From: a virus
Virus record (IMG/VR): IMGVR_UViG_3300027759_000297
Span: 1-30,922 of that record
Strand: one strand, 5' to 3'
DNA: 30,922 nucleotides
The stretch's first letter is position 1. Each line of letters opens with the position of its first letter. A program made the position numbers and the translations under genes. Below, piece by piece: positions 1-5,563 of this stretch. The notes below the pieces were generated by a model. That model made no database searches and was not told the DNA's origin. It was given only the letters and a program-made list of their open reading frames with translations.

Positions 1-2
1 CA

Positions 3-215
3 GATACCAAAAAAGACCCGTTAGACGATGTTCAGCGTCTGATGTGCAGTGTGCCAGGATGCCCCAAACGTTGGTCAGTTCACATGGAAGGCCAGCGCCC
101 GATGTGTTCCGAACACCAATGGTCTGGCAGCAAACCAGCCAAAAAGGACATTTCTTCCTTGTTGCCCAACACTAAGCCCGTGAAACATTGGATGGATGAT
201 GGGGAGGTATTTTGA
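3..215 (+). CDS. Small Cys/His-rich protein, 5' end outside window
   Basis: An open frame runs in from the left edge and stops at TGA 213-215. The visible 70 residues contain C-x4-C (in CSVPGC) and, after about 20 residues, C-x2-H (in MCSEH), an arrangement that could bind one zinc ion. The tail is polar and ends in an acidic stretch, MDDGEVF. The stop shares one base with the ATG of the following methyltransferase, so both are probably on one polycistronic message. I do not recognise the family. Small zinc-binding proteins of this kind are common in phage DNA-metabolism regions, but no function can be given. The true start lies beyond the window. Confidence 0.7.
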   Translation, partial: DTKKDPLDDVQRLMCSVPGCPKRWSVHMEGQRPMCSEHQWSGSKPAKKDISSLLPNTKPVKHWMDDGEVF

Positions 216-1162
216 TGAACAAGATTGAATTTGGAGATTGCAGAGAAACAATGCGCCGCTGGAAAGATCAGGGCATCAAAGCACAGACTTGCGTGACCAG
301 TCCACCTTACTTTGGATTGCGGGACTATGGGCACGATGGGCAATTAGGTTTTGAAGAAACGCCAGAGGAATACATCAAGGCAATGGTTGAGGTGTTTCGA
401 TGTGTGTGGGATGTGCTGGAGGATGATGGGACGCTGTGGCTGAATATTGGCGATAGTTACTGCAACAGCAATGGATTTGCCAGGGCAAGCCCAGAATATC
501 AGCGTGAAGGCAGAAACAATATGCCAGCAAATGACCGCAAGCTGGACAAGTTGCATGAAACAGGTTTAAAGACCAAAGACCTTATCGGCATTCCTTGGAT
601 GCTGGCGTTTGCACTAAGGGCTGATGGTTGGTATCTGCGCCAAGACATTATTTGGCACAAGCCAAATCCTATGCCTGAGAGTGTGCAAGACCGATGCACC
701 AAGGCGCATGAGTACATTTTTTTGATGAGTAAATCGCCCAAGTATTACTACGATGCCGATGCGATAAAAGAAAAATCAATTCATGCTGGAGAACAACAAA
801 GTTTTAACTCTCCCAAAAAGGCAATGAGGAATGTAGATGGGAAAGTATCAACTGGAAATGAACATCCAGATGCTTTGCCAACAGAAATATCTGAACTGAA
901 AAACAAAAGAAGTGTTTGGACAGTCAGCCCAAAACCCTACGCTGGCGCACATTTCGCAGTATTTCCATCAGACTTGATTGAACCATGCATCCTTGCTGGC
1001 GCACCTGTTGGCGGCATTGTGCTTGACCCATTCATGGGAAGTGGCACAACGGCACAAGTGGCGCAAAACCTTGGGCGGCAATACATTGGCTGTGAATTGA
1101 ACCCTGCCTATATGGAATTGCAGAACATCCGCACTGCACAACAATCGTTGATATTGGCATGA
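215..1162 (+). CDS. DNA methyltransferase, N4-cytosine/N6-adenine type, beta-class order
   Basis: This 315-aa protein should transfer a methyl group from S-adenosylmethionine to an exocyclic amino group of DNA. The catalytic motif SPPY is at residues 29-32 (TSPPYFGLRDYG). The SAM-binding motif DPFMGSGT is near the C-terminus at residues 271-278, followed by GRQYIGCELNPAY. Catalytic motif before SAM motif is the beta-class order. SPPY occurs in both N4-cytosine and N6-adenine enzymes, so the target base is not settled. ATG 215 is chosen because GGGGAGGT lies about seven bases upstream; a TTG directly before it is also in frame. No cognate restriction enzyme is adjacent, so protection against host restriction or a regulatory role is more likely than a complete R-M system. 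Confidence 0.93.
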   Translation: MNKIEFGDCRETMRRWKDQGIKAQTCVTSPPYFGLRDYGHDGQLGFEETPEEYIKAMVEVFRCVWDVLEDDGTLWLNIGDSYCNSNGFARASPEYQREGRNNMPANDRKLDKLHETGLKTKDLIGIPWMLAFALRADGWYLRQDIIWHKPNPMPESVQDRCTKAHEYIFLMSKSPKYYYDADAIKEKSIHAGEQQSFNSPKKAMRNVDGKVSTGNEHPDALPTEISELKNKRSVWTVSPKPYAGAHFAVFPSDLIEPCILAGAPVGGIVLDPFMGSGTTAQVAQNLGRQYIGCELNPAYMELQNIRTAQQSLILA

Positions 1163-1368
1163 ATTACTTTGACGCGCACAAACTTTTAGACAGGGTAAAA
1201 GATGGACAAACCATCAGCCGAACCGCAATTGACTATGCGCTTTTCCTTACAGGAGATGCGCCAGAGCGAGGCCAGAGAATGGATTTTGAGATACCAGCAG
1301 AAAACCAAAGAACTGGGCAAGGCCAAGGCATCAGCTTGGTGGCAGACCACGATTGCCGACATTTCTAA
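1159..1368 (+). CDS. Small phage protein, unknown function, overlapping the next gene
   Basis: ATG 1159 overlaps the methyltransferase stop as ATGA, which suggests translational coupling. The first 34 residues (MNYFDAHKLLDRV... to TGDA) look like a small helical phage protein family of about 35-45 residues. The remaining 35 residues are low-complexity-like and out of frame with the more convincing gene at 1202-1435. The gene may have lost an earlier stop near 1260 and now reads through. Coding in the first half is plausible and in the second half doubtful. Function unknown. Confidence 0.5.
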   Translation: MNYFDAHKLLDRVKDGQTISRTAIDYALFLTGDAPERGQRMDFEIPAENQRTGQGQGISLVADHDCRHF

Positions 1369-1435
1369 GCGCAGGGGTGAAGCCGCTGCCGATGATCTAC
1401 GAAAGCGCATGAATGCGATACGCAGCGAGGGTTGA
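1202..1435 (+). CDS. Small helical phage protein (DUF7696-like)
   Basis: The 77-residue product is strongly charged and helical, with a recognisable segment AREWILRYQQKTKELGK followed by AWWQTTIADISKRRG. This resembles small phage proteins grouped as DUF7696, whose function is not known. ATG 1202 has AGGG six bases upstream. In-frame ATGs at 1235 and 1256 could also serve; the latter sits directly after AGGAG with no spacer. The gene lies inside and beyond the preceding small frame (overlap 1202-1368) and overlaps the next gene by 23 bases. The family assignment comes from memory of the sequence pattern and is moderate. Confidence 0.65.
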   Translation: MDKPSAEPQLTMRFSLQEMRQSEAREWILRYQQKTKELGKAKASAWWQTTIADISKRRGEAAADDLRKRMNAIRSEG

Positions 1436-1679
1436 TGCCAACCAAGAGCAAATTGTTTCAGCACTTAGGGCTGCTGGCGCTTATGTTTGGGTCATTGGCC
1501 TACCAGTTGACCTTTTGGTGGGATACAAGGGGCACACCTTTCTGGTTGAAATCAAGAATGGCCCTAGAAAGCGTTTAACAGCCTTACAAGCCGACTTTTT
1601 TGAAAGTTGGGGCGGAGGTACGTTGGCAAGAATTGATGGCCCTGACGGGGCTTTACGCATGATCGGAGTTTTGAAATGA
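1413..1679 (+). CDS. VRR-NUC-like PD-(D/E)XK nuclease, minimal
   Basis: This 88-aa protein has the compact restriction-endonuclease core expected of phage VRR-NUC nucleases: an early Glu (E12 in NQEQIVSALRAAG), Asp33 in PVDLLVG, and E46-x-K48 in FLVEIKNG, in the order E...D...ExK. Stand-alone VRR-NUC proteins of 85-120 residues are typical of phages, and characterised members cut branched or flap DNA. The start ATG 1413 lies inside the preceding gene and has no clear Shine-Dalgarno sequence, so coupling is likely. The stop overlaps the next start as ATGA. It probably processes replication or recombination intermediates, which is inference from family and context. Confidence 0.82.
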   Translation: MRYAARVDANQEQIVSALRAAGAYVWVIGLPVDLLVGYKGHTFLVEIKNGPRKRLTALQADFFESWGGGTLARIDGPDGALRMIGVLK

Positions 1680-2005
1680 AACCAGAAGAAGCCGCCCAAG
1701 ACATCCGCGCAAAAGCCGCAGCCTATGGCGATGCCAAGGCCCAGCGGGTATATCTTGAAGAATTCCGCAAGTCTAAAAAAGCCCTTTTGATGAAAGATGC
1801 TTTGCAAATGGGCTACGAGGCGGCAAACGCGCAGGAAAGGGAAGCCTACGCAGACCCCGAATATCACACCTTGCTGAAAGGATTGGCCGCGGCAATAGCC
1901 CAGGAAGAAACCCTGCGCTGGGAGATTGAGGCATCAAGGCTAGATGTCGAAATTTGGCGGACTCGAGAGGCCACCAACCGACTGCAAGACAGGGCGCACC
2001 AATGA
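1676..2005 (+). CDS. Helical phage protein of unknown function
   Basis: The 109-residue product is almost entirely helical and charged, with an Ala-rich N-terminus (EEAAQDIRAKAAAYGDAKAQ), a basic segment (RKSKKALLMK) and a C-terminal helix ending RLQDRAHQ. No signal peptide, membrane segment or catalytic motif is visible. Similar Ala/Glu/Arg-rich proteins of about 110 residues recur beside nucleases and zinc-finger proteins in phage accessory DNA-metabolism blocks, but I know of no assigned function. Start ATG overlaps the previous stop (ATGA at 1676-1679) and its own stop overlaps the next start in the same way, so it is firmly inside the operon. Confidence 0.78.
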   Translation: MKPEEAAQDIRAKAAAYGDAKAQRVYLEEFRKSKKALLMKDALQMGYEAANAQEREAYADPEYHTLLKGLAAAIAQEETLRWEIEASRLDVEIWRTREATNRLQDRAHQ

Positions 2006-2187
2006 AGTGTCCAGAATGCGGGACATGGACAATTGTCAAGGAAACGAGAATATCCACAGGTAACACTCGCAGAAGGCGGCTAGAGTGTGCTAATTTCCAC
2101 AGGTTTTCCACATTGGAGACAATTGTTGTACCAAAAACACAAATACGTCAGGTCAAAAAAGCTGCTGAAACTGGTGGCAAGCCTTGA
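2002..2187 (+). CDS. NrdR-like zinc-ribbon protein lacking an ATP-cone
   Basis: The 61-aa product begins MKCPECGTW and continues KETR...RRRRLECANFHRFSTLE. This matches the N-terminal zinc/DNA-binding part of NrdR, the bacterial repressor of ribonucleotide reductase genes. Ligands are C3, C6 and C29, with H33 in place of the usual fourth Cys. NrdR is normally about 150 residues, with an ATP-cone after the zinc domain; here the protein stops after the zinc domain and a short basic tail. ATG 2002 is chosen because it forms an ATGA overlap with the previous stop; an ATG at 1954 would extend it into the preceding gene. It could bind NrdR-box DNA or simply be a small phage zinc-ribbon protein. Confidence 0.75.
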   Translation: MKCPECGTWTIVKETRISTGNTRRRRLECANFHRFSTLETIVVPKTQIRQVKKAAETGGKP

Positions 2188-2455
2188 TTGTCAAGCCTGT
2201 GGGTCGGGCAACATGGTGCAAGCGGCACACACAAACTGGGGCGGCGGCAAGGGCCGAGGGGTCAAAGCTGACGATAATCTGGTCGCTGCGCTGTGCTTGG
2301 GATGCCATTACGAGATTGACCAAGGCAAGGATTTAAGCCGTGAGGAACGCCAAGAAATGTGGCTACACGCCCACCGCAGGACAATTGACAATTTAAAAGA
2401 CGTATGGCCCAAAGATGTGCCATTTCCGATAGAATGGGATGGCAGTAGCCATTAG
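2126..2455 (+). CDS. YbcO/DUF1364-like HNH-type nuclease
   Basis: The protein carries a beta-beta-alpha-metal type zinc site: C-x2-C in DCQACG, then QAAHTNWGGGKGRGVKADD, then C-x2-C-H in LCLGCHYEIDQG. This order is that of the YbcO/DUF1364 and Ref-like phage nucleases. The N-terminus is basic (KYVRSKKLLKL). I place the start at TTG 2126, giving 109 aa, because GGAG lies seven bases upstream and family members start just before the basic segment; GTG 2087 is an alternative. The frame overlaps the zinc-ribbon gene by about 60 bases. A role in recombination or repair is inferred from the family. The stop TAG is inside the stem of the following terminator. Confidence 0.78.
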   Translation: MYQKHKYVRSKKLLKLVASLDCQACGSGNMVQAAHTNWGGGKGRGVKADDNLVAALCLGCHYEIDQGKDLSREERQEMWLHAHRRTIDNLKDVWPKDVPFPIEWDGSSH

Positions 2456-2480
2456 GGGGGCTGTGTCCCCCCTCTTTTTT
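2454..2480 (+). terminator. Rho-independent terminator closing the DNA-metabolism block
   Basis: AGGGGGG (2454-2460) pairs perfectly with CCCCCCT (2467-2473) around a six-base loop, and is followed by C and six T residues (2475-2480). The 5' arm overlaps the TAG stop of the HNH gene. This should end transcription of the upstream block or attenuate read-through into the packaging genes. Confidence 0.88.
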
Positions 2481-2490
2481 AGGGGTAGCT

Positions 2491-2859
2491 ATGGCAGTTG
2501 AAGACAAAGATGTAGCGGATTTCGTAAGTACGCTATTGCACAGCGGTACAGTTGCCCACTTTATGCACCTTGGCACAGACAGCCTTGGGGTGCATTTGGC
2601 GACTGGCGACTACTACACCGCAATTATTGACTTGGTAGACCAGTTTGCCGAGGCTTTTATGGGGTGTTATGGGAAAAAGATAAAGAACTTTCCCGAGAAC
2701 TTTCACAATGCCAAAGACCCCATGAAATACTTTGAAAGCCTGTCAAAGTACGTGGAGACTAACCGAAAGGCCATGCCTGATGACACTCAATTGCAAAACA
2801 TCATTGATGAAATTGCCCAATTGATTGACTCAACCCTATTCCGCTTGACGCTGAAATGA
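2491..2859 (+). CDS. DUF5856-like small helical protein
   Basis: This 122-aa protein is predicted all-helical: VADFVSTLLHSGTVAHFMHL, then YYTAIIDLVDQFAEAFMGCY, then a middle helix and a C-terminal LQNIIDEIAQLIDSTLFRL. The pattern matches DUF5856, a phage family seen in marine and freshwater phages, with a spaced His and acidic-residue layout reminiscent of Dps/ferritin-like four-helix bundles. No function is established, and the ferritin resemblance is my inference. A Shine-Dalgarno AGGGG lies five bases before ATG, right after the terminator U-tract. The stop overlaps the next start as ATGA, tying it to the glycosyltransferase. Confidence 0.8.
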   Translation: MAVEDKDVADFVSTLLHSGTVAHFMHLGTDSLGVHLATGDYYTAIIDLVDQFAEAFMGCYGKKIKNFPENFHNAKDPMKYFESLSKYVETNRKAMPDDTQLQNIIDEIAQLIDSTLFRLTLK

Positions 2860-3536
2860 TTAGGATATTTGCAGGATATGACCCCCGAGAGGCCATTGGC
2901 TATCACGTTTTCTGTCAAAGCCTAATTGAGAGATCAACCGATGGGGTAGCGGTGACCCCCCTATTTGGCAAGCAAAGGGACGGGACTAACGCCTTTACCT
3001 ATCAAAGATTCCTGATTCCTTACTTCATGGGGTTTCAAGGACGGGCCATATTTTTGGATGGCGCTGATATGCTGATGCTAGGGGACATTGCCGAACTGGA
3101 CAAGCTGTATGACCCTACCAAAGCGGTGCAAGTGGTCAAACACGACTACCAGACCAAGCACCCAAGAAAATACATTGGCACACCGATGGAATCGGTAAAT
3201 CGGGATTATCCGCGCAAAAACTGGTCAAGTTTGATACTTTGGAACTGCGCCCACCCCCGAAACAAGGTGCTGACCCCTGAGTTTATTGAGGAAAACAGCG
3301 GGGCAGACTTACACCGATTTGGTTGGTTGCCTGATTCACTTATCGGTGAAATACCAAGAGAATGGAATGTGCTGGTTGGTGAGCAAGATCACTTGAGAAT
3401 CAAGATTGCCCACTACACGCTAGGAATCCCAGAATTTGAGTATTATGAAGATTGTGATTATTCTGAGGAATGGAAACGCACCAAAGGCAGAATGATTAAC
3501 GGCCTAATAAAGATGAAGGAAACACAAGATGCCTAG
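2856..3536 (+). CDS. Glycosyltransferase, GT8-like (GT-A fold)
   Basis: The 226-aa product starts IRIFAGYDPREAIGYHV, typical of phage-encoded GT8-like transferases. It has a metal-site-like segment, IFLDGADMLMLGDI, with D68 and D71, where family members have DxD. Other expected parts are the TYQRFLIPYF helix before it and the late GEQDHLRIKIAHYTLG segment, where a His often completes the nucleotide-sugar site. It is single-domain, soluble and lacks a signal peptide. The donor and acceptor cannot be read from the sequence. Its position before terminase, with a sugar cassette further downstream, suggests modification of phage DNA, virion protein or host surface glycans. The spacing of the DxD motif is a little unusual. 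Confidence 0.8.
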   Translation: MIRIFAGYDPREAIGYHVFCQSLIERSTDGVAVTPLFGKQRDGTNAFTYQRFLIPYFMGFQGRAIFLDGADMLMLGDIAELDKLYDPTKAVQVVKHDYQTKHPRKYIGTPMESVNRDYPRKNWSSLILWNCAHPRNKVLTPEFIEENSGADLHRFGWLPDSLIGEIPREWNVLVGEQDHLRIKIAHYTLGIPEFEYYEDCDYSEEWKRTKGRMINGLIKMKETQDA

Positions 3537-3687
3537 CACTTCAAAGAAACAAGAGAAATTTATGGCGGCAGCGGCGCATAACCCCAAATTTGCAAAAATG
3601 GCGGGGATTCCTGTAAAGGTTGCCAAGGAATACAACAAAGCCGATCAAGCTAAAAAGTCAGTACCAAATGACTACAAATCAAAATAA
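3529..3687 (+). CDS. Small basic phage protein (52 aa)
   Basis: ATG 3529 begins a 52-residue basic protein, MPSTSKKQEKFMAAAAHNPK, followed by FAKMAGIPVKVAKEYNKAD and a Lys-rich tail. This PSTSKKQ...AAAHNPKFAKKAGIP pattern recurs in many phages just before or after the small terminase gene; no function is known. It overlaps the glycosyltransferase by 8 bases and the small terminase by 20 bases, in different frames. The start lies in the sequence AAGGAAACACAAG-ATG, giving a plausible ribosome binding site. Confidence 0.82.
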   Translation: MPSTSKKQEKFMAAAAHNPKFAKMAGIPVKVAKEYNKADQAKKSVPNDYKSK

Positions 3688-3988
3688 AGTAGTGGAATCT
3701 GAAAAGAAGAGGGGTGGGCGCAAAGCTGGCATTCCAAACAAGGCCACAGCACAGGCTAGAGAGGCCATTGCCGCCTTTGTTGATGGCAACGCATACCGCC
3801 TTACCGAGTGGCTTGATGAAGTCGCTAACGGCGATCCTAGTCGAGACATAAAGCCTAACCCAGCAAAGGCGTTTGAACTCTTCCAGAGCGTAGTTGAATA
3901 TCACGTGCCCAAGTTGGCAAGGACTGAGGTAACAGGGGCAGATGAAGGCCCGATAGAAATGGTGGTTAAGTGGGCAGCAGAGAAATAA
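3668..3988 (+). CDS. terS: Terminase small subunit, putative
   Basis: The 106-aa product opens with a basic, disordered segment containing KKRGGRKAGIPNKATAQARE, the GR.AG.PNK pattern often seen in phage small terminases and DUF5681-like proteins. Two or three helices follow, with RLTEWLDEVANGDPSRD and AKAFELFQSVVEYHVPKLAR. The small subunit recognises viral DNA and recruits the large subunit for packaging. ATG 3668 is chosen; a TTG at 3620 would add 16 residues. The assignment rests on the N-terminal pattern and on immediate placement before the large terminase, which it overlaps by 19 bases. Confidence 0.78.
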   Translation: MTTNQNKVVESEKKRGGRKAGIPNKATAQAREAIAAFVDGNAYRLTEWLDEVANGDPSRDIKPNPAKAFELFQSVVEYHVPKLARTEVTGADEGPIEMVVKWAAEK

Positions 3989-5289
3989 TCCTCCCTTACG
4001 CGCCCCGTAAGGCGTTTATGCCCTTTCACTTGAGGACAGAACGTTGGTCATGCTTGGTGGCACATAGACGGGCTGGCAAGACAGTAGCCGCCATTAACGA
4101 CTTGATCAAACGGGCTATAACTGAGGGCAACAGACAAGCCCAATATGCTTACATTGCCCCGTTTAGAAGTCAGGCCAAGCGGGTGGCATGGGACTACATC
4201 AAGTATTACGCCGCACCGATAACCAAATCTACCAATGAAAGCGACCTGATGGTGGAGCTGGTCAACGGGGCAAAGATCATGTTGTTTGGGTCAGATAACG
4301 CCGATGCCATGCGGGGGCTGGGGTTTAACGGGGTTTACCTTGATGAATACGGCGACTTCAAACCCTCAGTTTGGGGCAATGTCATACGGCCTACGCTGTC
4401 AGATCGATTGGGCTGGGCGGTGTTTGGGGGCACGCCCAAAGGTAAAAACCAGTTTCATGACATATATAGGGTCAGTCAGGCAACGCCAGATTGGTTTTTG
4501 CTGAGACTGCCAGCCTCGGCATCTAAGCTATTGCCGGACACAGAATTAAGAGCCGCCCGAGAGCAATTGAGCCAAGATCAGTATGACCAAGAATATGAAT
4601 GCTCATTTGATGCCGCCATTCTGGGGGCGTTTTACGGGTTAGAAATGCGCCGGGTGGATGAAGAGGGCCGCATTAAAGAATTGCCATTTGAGCCAGAAAG
4701 CCCGGTTTACACCGCTTGGGACTTGGGTTACCGGGATGACACGGCTATTTGGTTTTACCAAGTGGTCAGGGGCGAGATCAGGGTTATGGACTACTATGCG
4801 GTCAGCGGGGCCAGCATTGAGGAAATCTGCCAAGCCGTGATTGACAAGGGGTATATATACACACGGCATTGGTTACCCCATGACGCAAGGGCCAAGACTT
4901 TGGCAAGCGGTGGAAAGTCAATCATTGAGCAGTTAGCCGAGCATTTGGGCATGAGCAAGCTGGCAATTGTTCCCGAGATTGGGGTGCAAGACGGCATCCA
5001 AGCGGTGCGGCTGGTGCTACCCCGGTGCTGGTTTGACCCAAGCTGTGATGAGGGGCTTGAGGCGCTGAGACAATATCAGCGGGAATATGATGAGGACAAA
5101 AAGGCTTTTCGACAAAATCCCCGCCATGATTGGTGTTCGCACCCAGCAGATGCCTTTAGAATGTTAGCAGTAGCCTATAAAGCCGAGGCTAAAGACGAAA
5201 GACCGCCCAAGGGCAAGACCCTACAAACCATCACACTTGATGAACTGTGGGACTTTGAGACTGAATACAAGCAGGAGCAGAGAATATGA
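3970..5289 (+). CDS. terL: Terminase large subunit (ATPase-nuclease)
   Basis: This 439-aa motor protein translocates DNA into the prohead and cuts it. Walker A is AHRRAGKT (residues 31-38), Walker B VYLDE (122-126), followed by the adenine/coupling region VFGGTPKGKNQFHD. The nuclease domain begins TAWDLGYRDDTAIWF with catalytic Asp251, and ends HDWCSHPADAFRMLA with Asp394. Length fits the 430-500 residue class typical of phages with short P22-like or T7-like terminases. The start is GTG 3970, inside the small-subunit gene; the alternative ATG at residue 17 would leave most of the core but lose the PYAPRKAF segment normally present. The stop overlaps the next ATG (ATGA). Confidence 0.95.
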   Translation: MGSREIILPYAPRKAFMPFHLRTERWSCLVAHRRAGKTVAAINDLIKRAITEGNRQAQYAYIAPFRSQAKRVAWDYIKYYAAPITKSTNESDLMVELVNGAKIMLFGSDNADAMRGLGFNGVYLDEYGDFKPSVWGNVIRPTLSDRLGWAVFGGTPKGKNQFHDIYRVSQATPDWFLLRLPASASKLLPDTELRAAREQLSQDQYDQEYECSFDAAILGAFYGLEMRRVDEEGRIKELPFEPESPVYTAWDLGYRDDTAIWFYQVVRGEIRVMDYYAVSGASIEEICQAVIDKGYIYTRHWLPHDARAKTLASGGKSIIEQLAEHLGMSKLAIVPEIGVQDGIQAVRLVLPRCWFDPSCDEGLEALRQYQREYDEDKKAFRQNPRHDWCSHPADAFRMLAVAYKAEAKDERPPKGKTLQTITLDELWDFETEYKQEQRI

Positions 5290-5561
5290 GCCAACCAGTA
5301 GCCGAAGTCGGTGCGTACAAAAACATTACCGCCACAGGCGCAGTCACAACAGGCCCATGCCAGTTGCTTGGCTTTTACGTTAACAGCACAACCGCTGGCA
5401 CTTTAGTGCTGAGAGATGGTGGCGCAAGCGGCACAGTTATGTGCGGCACAATTACTCCGGCAATTGGTTATCACCCATTTCCTGCCAACGTGGGAACTAG
5501 CTTACACGCAACCGAAGGCGGCACATTGGATGTGACTTTCTTCTTTGCCAGCGGTAACTAA
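5286..5561 (+). CDS. Small beta-rich virion-type protein
   Basis: The 91-aa product is rich in Gly, Thr, Ser and Ala with alternating hydrophobic residues, as in ITATGAVTTGPCQLLGFYVN and GTLVLRDGGASGTVMCGT. This predicts a compact beta-sandwich with no helix or membrane segment. Such proteins between large terminase and portal recur in environmental podoviruses, and could be a head decoration or fibre-base protein, but no function is established. Start overlaps the terminase stop by four bases and the portal starts two bases after its stop, so expression is coupled to the head genes. Confidence 0.7.
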   Translation: MSQPVAEVGAYKNITATGAVTTGPCQLLGFYVNSTTAGTLVLRDGGASGTVMCGTITPAIGYHPFPANVGTSLHATEGGTLDVTFFFASGN

Positions 5562-5563
5562 TC

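Noticed and set aside
215-1162. Methyltransferase as part of a complete restriction-modification system
   Set aside because: No adjacent restriction endonuclease or specificity gene; the nearby VRR-NUC protein is of phage DNA-processing type.
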